From the NCBI GenBank assembly GCA_023429685.1, contig JAEZDF010000144.1, positions 1 to 9,946 on the forward strand: a DNA stretch of 9,946 nucleotides, written 5' to 3'. Position 1 is the first letter of the stretch. Each line of letters begins with the position of its first letter. This DNA comes from Bacillota bacterium. GTDB taxonomy: Bacteria > Bacillota > Clostridia > Oscillospirales > Ruminococcaceae. A program made the translations under genes and the position numbers. The notes beneath the pieces were generated by a model that saw only the letters and a program-made list of their open reading frames with translations, ran no database searches and was not told the origin of the DNA. This document shows, one piece after another, positions 1 through 7,360 of the stretch.

Positions 1-1
1 C

Positions 2-73
2 CCTTCGGAGTTTCCGTATTATATGGCTGCCGACGCTCGGCGGACGATGGGAGTGACCTATGAACTACTTTGA
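2..73 (+). CDS. Possible 3' end of an upstream gene (partial, unidentified)
   Basis: One frame stays open from the window edge to a TGA at 71-73. It reads PSEFPYYMAADARRTMGVTY and then ends ELL. It would overlap the start of the downstream dipeptidase gene by 14 bases, as tightly packed, translationally coupled bacterial genes often do. A second frame is also open from base 1 to a TGA at 61-63, so the choice rests only on the more protein-like composition of this frame. I do not recognise the family and assign no function. The fragment is too short for certainty. Confidence 0.3.
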   Translation, partial: PSEFPYYMAADARRTMGVTYELL

Positions 74-986
74 TCTGCACTGCGATACCTTGTCGGAGAT
101 GCTAAAAAACAGTAGCCCTCTGTCAGATGGCGAAACCGCTGTCACCTTGCAAAAGGGCGAGGGGTTTAAATCCTGGTGTCAATGCTTTGCGGTTTGGACC
201 CACGACTCAATAAAAGGGGATGCCGCGTACCAGAACTATAAAAAGCAGCTTGACCTATTAAAAGAACAGGCATTACTTAACAGCGACCGTATGGTATTTT
301 GTAAAACCAGAGCGGATATGGAGCAGGCTGTCGCCGAGGACAAATGCGCCGCTATTCTAACGGTAGAAAACGGTGCTGTGATTGCCGGAGACCTTACGCG
401 TATTAACGAACTGAAAAAAGACGGAGTAAAGATATTTTCGTTTACGTGGAATGGAAAAAACGAGCTTGGCAGCGGTGTGGGTGGAAACCATTCGCTCTCT
501 ATGATTGGGCGTAGTGCAGTGGTTGAGCTTAACCGTGCCAACATCACCATCGACGTGTCACATATTTCCGATAAAGGATTTTATGACATCCTAAATCTTA
601 CCAGTAAACCGATTATTGCAACCCATTCCAATTCGCGCAGAATCTGCAAGCACCCGCGCAATCTGACCGATGAGCAGTTCGAGGCGATTGTACACACTGG
701 TGGTATTGTGGGCATCAATTTCTATAAGCAATTTTTAAACAACTCAAAGAATGCCGGATTTGTCGAAATCCTTCGTCATATCGATCACTTTTTGTCTTTG
801 GGCGGTGAAAACAGCATCTGCATCGGGTCGGACTTTGACGGAGCAGAAACTCCCGCTAAGCTTAAGGACGTCTCCATGGTTGGATCCTTGCGCGAAGAAC
901 TGTTAAGACACGGCTATAAAGAGGAATTAGCGGAAAAGATTCTGTTTAAAAACGCATATGAATTTGCCGTTAAGAATTTTGATTAA
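60..986 (+). CDS. Membrane (renal) dipeptidase-like metallopeptidase, family M19
   Basis: A 308-residue protein of the M19 dipeptidase family, whose zinc enzymes hydrolyse dipeptides and often accept a D-residue at the C-terminal side. The expected metal and catalytic residues are visible: HxD near the N-terminus (H7, D9 in LHCDT), the bridging glutamate (E103 in VENG), H168 in DVSH, H189 in THSNSR, and an aspartate in GSDFDG (256-261). The length is normal for bacterial members. No signal peptide or membrane segment is apparent, so it is probably cytoplasmic despite the family's mammalian name. The ATG at 60 is supported by GGGAG at 49-53, six bases upstream. thrC follows after a short gap with no terminator, suggesting co-transcription. 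The true substrate cannot be read from sequence; peptide or cell-wall dipeptide recycling is an inference. Confidence 0.93.
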   Translation: MNYFDLHCDTLSEMLKNSSPLSDGETAVTLQKGEGFKSWCQCFAVWTHDSIKGDAAYQNYKKQLDLLKEQALLNSDRMVFCKTRADMEQAVAEDKCAAILTVENGAVIAGDLTRINELKKDGVKIFSFTWNGKNELGSGVGGNHSLSMIGRSAVVELNRANITIDVSHISDKGFYDILNLTSKPIIATHSNSRRICKHPRNLTDEQFEAIVHTGGIVGINFYKQFLNNSKNAGFVEILRHIDHFLSLGGENSICIGSDFDGAETPAKLKDVSMVGSLREELLRHGYKEELAEKILFKNAYEFAVKNFD

Positions 987-1036
987 ACGAATAATCACTC
1001 AGAAATAACCCGCATAAGGAAAGGTTGAACTGTTTG

Positions 1037-2536
1037 ATGGAATACAAAAGCACACGAAACTCGGCACTACGCGTTTCTTCCGCGCAGGCTATCGCGCAAG
1101 GTATCTCGGAGGACGGCGGACTGTTTGTACCCGAGCATATCCCTACACTTACGGAAAATGACTTAAAAGCACTGTGCGACATGAGCTATATTGAGCGCGC
1201 GGAAAGTATATTGATGAAGTATTTGTCCGACTTTTCGCTGGATGAGATTAAGCTTTGCGCAAACGGCGCTTACGGCGGAGGGAAATTTGATGATGACATC
1301 CCCGCTCCGCTTTCCAGATTAGGCGAGAGCACCTATATGCTCGAGCTTTGGCATGGTCCCACCTGCGCGTTTAAGGATATGGCCCTTCAAATTTTGCCGT
1401 ATCTATTGACGGTAAGCGCTAAGAAAACAATCTCCGGCAAAGAAGTCGTAATCCTTGTTGCGACTTCGGGCGATACCGGCAAGGCTGCGCTTGAGGGCTT
1501 TAAGGATGTTGCGGGTACCCGCATTATGGTGTTTTATCCACAGGACGGTGTCAGTGAGATGCAACGCCTGCAGATGACAACGCAGGAAGGCGACAATGTC
1601 TTTGTATGTGCGGTAAAGGGTAATTTTGATGATTGTCAACGCGAGGTAAAACGAATCTTTACCGACAAAGAAACGGTGGGTAAGCTTTCGGAAAACGGGC
1701 TTGTTTTTTCCAGCGCGAACTCCATCAACTGGGGCAGGCTTTTGCCGCAGATTGTGTATTACATTAGCGCATACTGTGATTTGGTTAAGGATGAATGCAT
1801 CCGTTTTGGTGACCCTATCAATGTTGTGGTTCCCACAGGTAATTTCGGCAACATTCTTGCTGCTTACTACGCCAAACGAATGGGGCTGCCCATCAAGCGT
1901 TTTATCTGTGCATCCAATTCAAATAAGATACTTACCGATTTTATCGCCACCGGCGTTTATGATACCAATCGTCCGTTCTACACCACCATCTCTCCGTCAA
2001 TGGACATCCTCATTTCCAGTAATCTTGAGCGCCTTTTGTATCATCTGTCTGATGATTACGACACGTACATGACCGATTGCATGACAGCGCTTAACGAGTC
2101 GGGACGATATGAGGTGAAGCCGGAGGTACTAAATAAGCTGAAGGAACTGTTTGTTGGCGGTCACTGCGATGATGAAAACACCAAGCAAACCATACGCAGT
2201 CTGTTTGATAGTTATACTTACGTTGCGGATACCCACACCGCGGTTGCGTATAAGGTTTATCAAGACTATGTAGCCAAAACCAAAGACGAAACAGTCACGG
2301 TAATTGCCTCTACCGCAAATGCTTACAAATTCCCCTCCAGCGTGTATGAAGCAGTATCAGGTATTAAGGAAGATGCATCGGAGTTTGCCCTTGCACAAAA
2401 GCTTTCTCAAAAGACGGGTACTCAAGTCCCTGCATCGCTCAAAGGGCTTGAACAACGCGAGGCTCGTTTTGACATGTGCTGTGATAGCAACTCAATGCGG
2501 GATGCTGTGTACAACTATCTTGGCATTAACGCGTAA
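1037..2536 (+). CDS. thrC: Threonine synthase (PLP-dependent)
   Basis: Threonine synthase converts O-phospho-L-homoserine and water to L-threonine and phosphate, the last step of threonine synthesis in the cytoplasm. From the ATG at 1037 the protein has 499 residues, the size of the long (E. coli/yeast-like) class. It opens MEYKSTRN, matching the conserved YxSTR start of the family. The PLP-binding lysine is K113 in HGPTCAFKDM (106-115). Phosphate-cradle motifs SGDTG (144-148) and PTGNFGN (about 271) follow. The reading frame extends four codons upstream to a TTG at 1025, but that codon sits directly against the AAGGAAAGG at 1016-1024 and is unlikely. The ATG lies 12 bases past the GGAAAGG, rather long spacing, so a TTG at 1034 (nine-base spacing) cannot be excluded. 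The gene is probably in an operon with the dipeptidase 50 bases upstream. It is followed by a hairpin at 2549-2585. Confidence 0.96.
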   Translation: MEYKSTRNSALRVSSAQAIAQGISEDGGLFVPEHIPTLTENDLKALCDMSYIERAESILMKYLSDFSLDEIKLCANGAYGGGKFDDDIPAPLSRLGESTYMLELWHGPTCAFKDMALQILPYLLTVSAKKTISGKEVVILVATSGDTGKAALEGFKDVAGTRIMVFYPQDGVSEMQRLQMTTQEGDNVFVCAVKGNFDDCQREVKRIFTDKETVGKLSENGLVFSSANSINWGRLLPQIVYYISAYCDLVKDECIRFGDPINVVVPTGNFGNILAAYYAKRMGLPIKRFICASNSNKILTDFIATGVYDTNRPFYTTISPSMDILISSNLERLLYHLSDDYDTYMTDCMTALNESGRYEVKPEVLNKLKELFVGGHCDDENTKQTIRSLFDSYTYVADTHTAVAYKVYQDYVAKTKDETVTVIASTANAYKFPSSVYEAVSGIKEDASEFALAQKLSQKTGTQVPASLKGLEQREARFDMCCDSNSMRDAVYNYLGINA

Positions 2537-2548
2537 TAGAATTAAAGT

Positions 2549-2585
2549 CAGTTGCGCGGATATCTGATACGCATCCACGCAACTG
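2549..2585. terminator. Hairpin between convergent genes, possible bidirectional terminator
   Basis: The arms CAGTTGCG and GGAT (2549-2561) pair with ATCC and CGCAACTG (2573-2585). They form 12 of 13 pairs with one C-A mismatch and an 11-base loop. It lies between thrC (stop at 2536, plus strand) and the minus-strand DUF1540 gene (stop at 2599), where a shared terminator is expected. Neither side has a long T-run. The minus-strand side (ACTTTAATTCTATTA) is the more T-rich, so termination efficiency is uncertain. Confidence 0.55.
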
Positions 2586-2598
2586 GTATTCACTTATG

Positions 2599-2787
2599 CT
2601 ACCGATGTTCAAACGTTACGCAAGCAGTATCATTTTTGGTCGCCGCAAAGTTGGGACCAACCTTGATATGCGTAGCCGTGCAGTATTGATTTTGCTGGTT
2701 GTATATACAGTTGTTAACGTCGCAGATAATCCCATCGATATGCTCGTGCGCAGACTGATTATCCTGCTTCGTTCTTTCATCCTTCAT
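2599..2787 (-). CDS. DUF1540 domain-containing small Cys-rich protein
   Basis: A 62-residue protein with four cysteines in the DUF1540 pattern: C22 and C27 in CDVNNC, C36 after an Asn/Gln-rich turn, and C56 near the C-terminus in DTACVTF. The segment IxCDVNNCxYN, then C, then IKVG, is typical of this Firmicutes family. Its function is not established; the cysteines suggest metal binding or disulfides (inference). The first ~16 residues are polar and charged, with no signal peptide. The ATG at 2787 is chosen over in-frame GTG (2796) and TTG (2790) codons because GGAGG (2800-2796 on the minus strand) sits eight bases before it, and the GTG overlaps that Shine-Dalgarno. The gene stands alone on the minus strand, converging on thrC and diverging from the metallophosphoesterase gene. 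Confidence 0.85.
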   Translation of the reverse strand: MKDERTKQDNQSAHEHIDGIICDVNNCIYNQQNQYCTATHIKVGPNFAATKNDTACVTFEHR

Positions 2788-2859
2788 CAATATCACCTCC
2801 TTCTTTATCTAGTATTGATGCTGCGTAATTGAATATACTTTGATTAAAGGAGGTGCTTT

Positions 2860-3546
2860 GTGGCGCTATACGTAATATCAGACCTGCATCTTTCACTTGG
2901 TGCCAATAAACCCATGGATGTTTTTCCCGGATGGGATGGCTATGTTGACCGCATCCGAGGTGGATGGATGGATACGGTTTGCGACCAAGATAGTGTTGTG
3001 ATTGGCGGCGATATCTCATGGGCGCAGGATCTCCCCGGTGCCCTTGCCGATTTTATGTTTATCGAGTCGTTGCCAGGCAAAAAGATTATTTTAAAAGGCA
3101 ACCACGATTATTTTTGGACAACGCGAACGAAAATGGAAACTTTTTTTGCCCAAAACAGCATAAACAGCATCCGTATTCTTCACAATAACACCATATGCGC
3201 TGAGGGAGTAAGTATCTGCGGTACCCGTGGCTGGATCTTTGACGGCAGTGAGGCGACCGACCAAAAGGTAATCCTGCGAGAAGCGGGCAGATTAAGAGCC
3301 TCATTGGAGCAGGGTGCCAAAACAGGGCTTGAACTGTTATGCTTTTTGCATTATCCTCCGCTATTTGCCAAGGAACTCTGCAATGAGATACTTGATGTAT
3401 TGCACCAATACCCTGTTAAGACCTGTTATTACGGTCATATCCACGGTAACGGTTGTAATTACGCGGTGCAAGGCAGGGTGGACGGCATAGAATATGTTAT
3501 GACCTCTGCCGATTATTTGAAATTCAAGCCACTTCGCATACGATAA
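2860..3546 (+). CDS. Calcineurin-like metallophosphoesterase (COG1768-like)
   Basis: A 228-residue cytoplasmic phosphohydrolase of the calcineurin-like superfamily, which uses two metal ions to cleave phosphoester bonds. All signature blocks are present in order: DLH (D8, H10), GGD (49-51), GNHD (80-83), H164 in LHYPP, and GHIHG (192-196). The pattern, including SWA after the second block and LPGKKIILKGNHDY, resembles the COG1768 predicted phosphohydrolases common in Clostridia. The natural substrate is unknown. Translation starts at GTG 2860, six bases after a near-perfect AAAGGAGG (2846-2853), and the second residue begins the conserved ALYVISDLHL. No ATG exists at this position. It diverges from the DUF1540 gene, and no terminator with a T-run follows it, so read-through into the tig leader is possible. 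Confidence 0.92.
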   Translation: MALYVISDLHLSLGANKPMDVFPGWDGYVDRIRGGWMDTVCDQDSVVIGGDISWAQDLPGALADFMFIESLPGKKIILKGNHDYFWTTRTKMETFFAQNSINSIRILHNNTICAEGVSICGTRGWIFDGSEATDQKVILREAGRLRASLEQGAKTGLELLCFLHYPPLFAKELCNEILDVLHQYPVKTCYYGHIHGNGCNYAVQGRVDGIEYVMTSADYLKFKPLRIR

Positions 3547-3578
3547 TTTATGCGGATAGTAAAAAACAAGCAAACCAG

Positions 3579-3607
3579 TAGATTTAGAAAAATGATTGTG
3601 ATATAAT
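3579..3607 (+). promoter_or_regulatory. Probable sigma-A promoter (extended -10) for tig-clpP
   Basis: A perfect TATAAT at 3602-3607 is preceded by TG one base upstream (3599-3600), giving an extended -10 element. The -35 region at 17-base spacing (TAGATT, 3579-3584) is poor, as tolerated with extended -10 promoters. Transcription would start near 3614 and leave a leader of about 95 bases before the tig ATG. The leader contains a small possible hairpin (GTGGA 3660-3664 with TCCAC 3671-3675). I saw no CIRCE (HrcA) or CtsR heptad repeats. Confidence 0.55.
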
Positions 3608-3709
3608 TGAAAGGATAGATTGCCCTAAGGTTTTATGCCGTGGGCGTCTCTTCCGCGCAGTGGAGCGTTTTCCACCAAAGATTATGCGGCGACGAAAGGA
3701 TTGTACAAC

Positions 3710-5146
3710 ATGCAGTTAAAATCATCCAAGGAAATTGAAAAAAACAAATACGAGCTTGAAATTGCAGTGGGAGGCGAGGAGTTTTCCGAAGCCGTAACCC
3801 GTGCATTTAGAAAGAATGCTCCTAAAATACAGGTTCCAGGCTTCCGTAAAGGCAAGGCTCCCAGAAAAATGATTGAAAAGATGTACGGCGAGCAGGTGTT
3901 TTGGGAGGATGCGGTAAACGAGCTGTATCCCTCTGCTTATGAAGTTGCCGTTAAAGAAGCGGGTATTGAGCCCGTGGATCGTGCCGAAATCGAAGTAACC
4001 ACCCTTGACGCCAACGGCTTTACCTTTCTCGCCAAGGTTTTTGTTAAACCCGATGTGACCGTTAAGGCATATAAGGGACTTAAAGCCGAAAAAGAGACTC
4101 CCACCGTTTCAGACGAGGAGATCGAGGCGGAGCTTAAGCGCCATCAGGAGCGCGGTGCCCGCATAATCAATATTGACGACCGCGCGGCTGCACAGGGCGA
4201 CAGCACTGTTATCGACTTTGAGGGCTTTGTTGACGGTGTTCCGTTTGAGGGCGGAAAGGGAGAGGGCTACACACTGGTGCTCGGCTCGGGACAGTTTATT
4301 CCCGGTTTTGAGGAGCAGATTGTAGGTCATAGCATCGGCGAGGAATTCGACGTTACAGTAACCTTCCCAGAGGAGTACCATTCCGAGGAGCTTAAGGGCA
4401 AGCCCGCGTTGTTTAAGGTTAAGCTGAACGAAATAAGCAGCACTGAGCTGCCCGCACTTGACGACGAGTTCGCCAAGGATGTCAGCGAGTTTGATACACT
4501 TGCCGAGTTTAAAGAGGATATCAAAAAGAATATTCTTGAGCACAAAGAGCATTATGCAACCGAGAACGTAGAAAATGCACTAATTGACCAGATTATTGAC
4601 GCGATGGAAGGCGACATCCCCGAGGTGATGTACCAAAAGCGTGTTGATGAGATGGTGCAGGACTTTGAGTACCGCTTAAAGTCTCAGGGGCTTGACCTTG
4701 ATACCTATCTGCGGTATACAAACGGCACGATGGAATCCTTCCGCAAGACCTTTGAGGAGCAGGCCGCACGTCAGGTGAAGATTCGCCTTGCACTCGAGAA
4801 GATTGCATCGCTTGAGTCGCTTACCGCCTCCCAAGAGGAGCTTGACGCAGAATACAAGAAGATTGCAGATGCCTATAAGCTGGAAGCAGAGCAGGTTAAG
4901 GGCTTTGTTGCCGCTGAGGAGCTTTCTAAGGATATTATCGTAAACAAGGCAATCGACCTTGTGCGTAGCAGTGCTGAGATTTCCGAAAAATCTACCGAGG
5001 AACAGCCCAAGAAGGCTGCAAAACCCAAGAAGGCTGCTGTGAAAAAGACAACTGATGATGCGGAGGTTGCCGCAGAAGAGGCACCCGCGCCCAAGAAGCC
5101 TGCGACAAGAAAAAAGGCTTCGCCTAAGACAAAAACCGAAGAATAA
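3710..5146 (+). CDS. tig: Trigger factor, ribosome-associated chaperone and prolyl isomerase
   Basis: Trigger factor binds ribosomal protein L23 at the exit tunnel and shields nascent chains; its FKBP-type domain isomerises proline bonds. The 478-residue protein shows the ribosome-binding signature GFRKGKAP (44-51) in the N-terminal domain. A PPIase domain follows at about 160-243 (GDSTVIDFEGFVDG, then LGSGQFIPGFE, then FPEEYHSEELKGK), and then a helical C-terminal chaperone domain to about 420. The frame stays open 25 codons upstream to an ATG at 3635. However, GAAAGGA (3694-3700) nine bases before ATG 3710, and the family-like MQLKSSKEIEKNKYELEI start, decide for 3710. Residues about 428-478 form a Lys/Ala/Pro/Glu-rich, presumably disordered tail absent from E. 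coli trigger factor. It is partly built from short DNA repeats. clpP follows after 85 bases without an obvious terminator. Confidence 0.96.
   Translation: MQLKSSKEIEKNKYELEIAVGGEEFSEAVTRAFRKNAPKIQVPGFRKGKAPRKMIEKMYGEQVFWEDAVNELYPSAYEVAVKEAGIEPVDRAEIEVTTLDANGFTFLAKVFVKPDVTVKAYKGLKAEKETPTVSDEEIEAELKRHQERGARIINIDDRAAAQGDSTVIDFEGFVDGVPFEGGKGEGYTLVLGSGQFIPGFEEQIVGHSIGEEFDVTVTFPEEYHSEELKGKPALFKVKLNEISSTELPALDDEFAKDVSEFDTLAEFKEDIKKNILEHKEHYATENVENALIDQIIDAMEGDIPEVMYQKRVDEMVQDFEYRLKSQGLDLDTYLRYTNGTMESFRKTFEEQAARQVKIRLALEKIASLESLTASQEELDAEYKKIADAYKLEAEQVKGFVAAEELSKDIIVNKAIDLVRSSAEISEKSTEEQPKKAAKPKKAAVKKTTDDAEVAAEEAPAPKKPATRKKASPKTKTEE
5006..5103 (+). repeat. Short direct repeats encoding the trigger-factor tail
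   Basis: CCCAAGAAGGCTGC occurs at 5006-5019 and again at 5024-5037, a period of 18 bases (six codons, PKKAAK/PKKAAV). A third copy with one mismatch lies at 5090-5103 in the same reading frame (PKKPAT). The arrangement suggests that the tail grew by slippage or short tandem duplication. Confidence 0.75.
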
Positions 5147-5231
5147 GTAATTTACAACATACGATTAGCATAAATAAAGTGCTGACCGCCGTGATAGGTG
5201 ACAGCGCATTCGAAAGGCAGGAGAAAACGAT

Positions 5232-5813
5232 ATGAGCTTAGTGCCAATGGTAATAGAACAAACCAATCGAGGAGAACGTTCTTACGACATCTTCTCTCGG
5301 TTACTCAATGACCGTATAGTAATGCTGTCCGAAGAGGTAAACGACGTAACGGCAAGCCTTGTGGTTGCCCAGCTGCTTTACCTTGAAGGACAGGATCCTG
5401 ATAAGGATATTCATCTGTATATCAACAGCCCGGGCGGTTCCGTTACGTCGGGCATGGCAATTTATGATACAATGCAGTACATCAAGTGTGATGTATCCAC
5501 CATCTGTGTCGGCATGGCCGCATCAATGGGTGCATTCTTGCTTTCATCAGGCGCTAAGGGTAAGCGTTTTGCCTTGCCGAACAGCGAAATTATGATTCAC
5601 CAGCCTTCCAGCGGCTTCCGCGGGCAGGTAACCGATATTAAGATTCACGCTGACCGCCTAATTGCCATTAAAGGTAAGCTGAATCAACTGCTTAGCGAGC
5701 AGACCGGCCAACCCCTTGATGTAATTATACGCGACACCGAACGTGACAACTTTATGACTGCCGAAGAAGCGATGAAGTACGGATTGGTCGATAAGGTCAT
5801 TACCTCTAGATAG
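5232..5813 (+). CDS. clpP: ATP-dependent Clp protease, proteolytic subunit
   Basis: ClpP is the serine protease that forms the double-heptamer degradation chamber fed by Clp ATPases such as ClpX. The 193-residue product has the usual length and a complete catalytic triad: S98 in GMAASMGAF, H123 in MIHQPSSG and D172 in RDTERDNFM. The oxyanion-loop segment NSPGGS (65-70) is intact. The N-terminus MSLVPMVIEQTNRGERSYDI is typical of the mature enzyme plus a very short propeptide. The ATG at 5232 is preceded by GGAG (5219-5222) at nine-base spacing. The gene lies 85 bases after tig and is probably transcribed with it. A hairpin 14 bases past the stop partly separates it from clpX. Confidence 0.98.
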   Translation: MSLVPMVIEQTNRGERSYDIFSRLLNDRIVMLSEEVNDVTASLVVAQLLYLEGQDPDKDIHLYINSPGGSVTSGMAIYDTMQYIKCDVSTICVGMAASMGAFLLSSGAKGKRFALPNSEIMIHQPSSGFRGQVTDIKIHADRLIAIKGKLNQLLSEQTGQPLDVIIRDTERDNFMTAEEAMKYGLVDKVITSR

Positions 5814-5826
5814 TAAAACAATAAAT

Positions 5827-5857
5827 CAAAAGCAAAGTCGAATAGGCTTTGCTTTTG
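5827..5857 (+). terminator. Hairpin terminator after clpP
   Basis: CAAAAGCAAAG (5827-5837) pairs perfectly over 11 bases with CTTTGCTTTTG (5847-5857), leaving a nine-base loop. The T-rich tract falls inside the 3' arm rather than after it, so this may terminate only partly and let some transcription continue into clpX. Confidence 0.6.
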
Positions 5858-5868
5858 CATTACAATCG

Positions 5869-5884
5869 CGTCTATTTTTAGACG
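5869..5884. repeat. 16-bp palindrome upstream of clpX
   Basis: CGTCTA, then TTTT, then TAGACG forms a perfect 6-4-6 inverted repeat. It is followed directly by TATGAT (5885-5890), a candidate -10 element with no convincing -35. It could be an operator site or a small hairpin in the clpX leader. No known regulator site is recognised. Confidence 0.45.
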
Positions 5885-5956
5885 TATGATAGCTGCGTTG
5901 CTGCATAAGTACAGACTAATGCATGCATAAGCGGCGGAATGAGATGAGGGTAGATT

Positions 5957-7270
5957 ATGGGCAAGGATGAAAGCAAATCCATAAGATGTTCATTCTGCGG
6001 GAAACAGCAAAATGAGGTGGATCGGATTATTGCCGGTTCCGGTGTGTATATATGCAACGAATGTGTCGAGCTTTGTCAGAGCATCCTTACCGACAGTTCG
6101 CCGCTTTCGGGCTCGCGTACGACAAAACAGAAGAGTGATAACAACGTTACGGTTCCAACGCCGGAAGAGATGAAGCGTTTTTTGGATGAATACGTTATCG
6201 GTCAAGACAAGGCGAAGATTACACTTGCGGTTGCGGTGTATAACCACTACAAACGCATCTTTTACCACGGAACCAATGATGTTGAGCTGCAAAAAAGCAA
6301 TGTGTTGCTGCTTGGTCCTACTGGCGTAGGAAAAACAATGCTGGCTCAGACACTCGCTAAGATTCTTGACGTTCCGTTTGCCATTGCGGATGCTACCACG
6401 TTGACTGAAGCGGGCTATGTGGGTGAGGACGTTGAAAATATCTTGTTACGGCTGATTCAGGCAGCAGACTACGATATGGAAAAGGCCGAGCGCGGCATTA
6501 TTTATATCGATGAGATTGATAAGATTACAAGAAAAAGCGAGAACACCTCGATTACCCGCGATGTCAGCGGCGAAGGGGTTCAGCAGGCACTATTAAAGAT
6601 CTTAGAGGGAACGCTTTCCAATGTTCCCCCCCAGGGTGGAAGAAAGCACCCACAGCAGGAGTTTATTCAGATCAACACGGCAAACATCCTGTTTATCTGC
6701 GGCGGTGCTTTTGACGGTATTGATAAACTAATTGAAAAGCGCGTAGGCGTAAGCTCTCTTGGCTTTGGTGCACAGCTGAAAGAAAAACGCGAGGTTGCCG
6801 CAGAAAAGTTGATGCAGCAGATAACCCCGCACGACCTTGTCAAATACGGTCTGATACCCGAGCTTGTGGGTCGTCTGCCCGTTATATCTGTACTCGAAAA
6901 CCTTGATGAAGACATGCTGATTACCATCCTGCGCGAACCTAAGAACGCGTTGATTAAGCAGTATGTCAAGCTGTTTGAGATGGATGGCGTAAAGCTTGAA
7001 TTTGATGATGAGGCGCTCAGAGCGATTGCGCACCGTACCATTGAGCTTAAAACCGGCGCGCGTGGCTTGCGCTCTATCATTGAAATGGCACTTTCTGATG
7101 TTATGTTCCATGTGCCAAGTGATGCAACGATTGAGACGGTGAAAATAACTAAAAACTGTATCTTGGGAGACGAGCCGCCTCAATATATTCGCAATCCCGA
7201 GAAGCGCGCATCTAGTCTTATGCTCGCGGCAAAGCGTCCAAAGACACCAAGAAAAAGCTCGGTAAGCTAA
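5957..7270 (+). CDS. clpX: ATP-dependent Clp protease ATP-binding subunit ClpX
   Basis: ClpX is the hexameric AAA+ unfoldase that recognises tagged proteins and threads them into ClpP. The 437-residue product is of normal length. It has the N-terminal four-cysteine zinc-binding domain (C11, C14, C33, C36), Walker A GPTGVGKT (120-127) and pore loop GYVG (153-156). Walker B IIYIDE (181-186) and the RKH loop (229-231) follow. The ClpP-docking tripeptide is LGF at 268-270, where E. coli has IGF. PELVGR (301-306) and sensor-2 GARGLRS (367-373) complete the domain. ATG 5957 follows GAGGG (5946-5950) by six bases. The C-terminus ends in a basic stretch (AAKRPKTPRKSS). The gene may be transcribed from its own promoter in the clpP-clpX gap, from read-through, or from both. 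A strong terminator follows. Confidence 0.98.
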   Translation: MGKDESKSIRCSFCGKQQNEVDRIIAGSGVYICNECVELCQSILTDSSPLSGSRTTKQKSDNNVTVPTPEEMKRFLDEYVIGQDKAKITLAVAVYNHYKRIFYHGTNDVELQKSNVLLLGPTGVGKTMLAQTLAKILDVPFAIADATTLTEAGYVGEDVENILLRLIQAADYDMEKAERGIIYIDEIDKITRKSENTSITRDVSGEGVQQALLKILEGTLSNVPPQGGRKHPQQEFIQINTANILFICGGAFDGIDKLIEKRVGVSSLGFGAQLKEKREVAAEKLMQQITPHDLVKYGLIPELVGRLPVISVLENLDEDMLITILREPKNALIKQYVKLFEMDGVKLEFDDEALRAIAHRTIELKTGARGLRSIIEMALSDVMFHVPSDATIETVKITKNCILGDEPPQYIRNPEKRASSLMLAAKRPKTPRKSSVS

Positions 7271-7290
7271 AAAATAGCACACTGATTCGT

Positions 7291-7331
7291 GTAAAGTCGA
7301 CACCAACATGGTGTTGACTTTACATTTTGTT
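7291..7331 (+). terminator. Strong rho-independent terminator after clpX
   Basis: A 14-base-pair stem pairs GTAAAGTCGACACC (7291-7304) with GGTGTTGACTTTAC (7310-7323), with one G-T wobble and a five-base loop. It is followed by the T-rich ATTTTGTT. It ends the clpX transcript and makes lon an independent unit. Confidence 0.88.
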
Positions 7332-7360
7332 CAAGCAAACCTTTATTTACGGATTATTTG

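Noticed and set aside
2596..2832. Plus-strand 78-codon frame across the DUF1540 gene
   Set aside because: The minus-strand frame matches the DUF1540 cysteine pattern and has a strong ribosome binding site. The plus-strand frame is its hydrophobic-looking shadow.
2815..2839. Promoter for the metallophosphoesterase gene from TTGATG and TATACT
   Set aside because: The spacer is 13 bases, and the start site would fall almost on the ribosome binding site.
3535..3554. CGCATA/TATGCG stem at the end of the metallophosphoesterase gene as a terminator
   Set aside because: It has only six base pairs, overlaps the stop codon and is followed by an A-rich rather than T-rich stretch.
3635..3709. N-terminal extension of trigger factor from ATG 3635
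   Set aside because: The added residues do not resemble the family, no ribosome binding site precedes 3635, and ATG 3710 has GAAAGGA at ideal spacing and a family-like N-terminus.
5165..5185. CIRCE-like inverted repeat (TTAGCA, nine bases, TGCTGA) in the tig-clpP gap
   Set aside because: It keeps only six of the nine bases per arm, has a mismatch, and lacks the CTC/GAG halves next to the spacer, so it is not a credible HrcA site. A weak overlapping stem (GCTGACC with GGT-GA-CAGC, 5181-5205) is equally unconvincing.
6667..7309. Long minus-strand open frames opposite clpX
   Set aside because: They are antisense to a fully conserved gene, lack plausible domains or strong ribosome binding sites, and have the composition of mirror frames.
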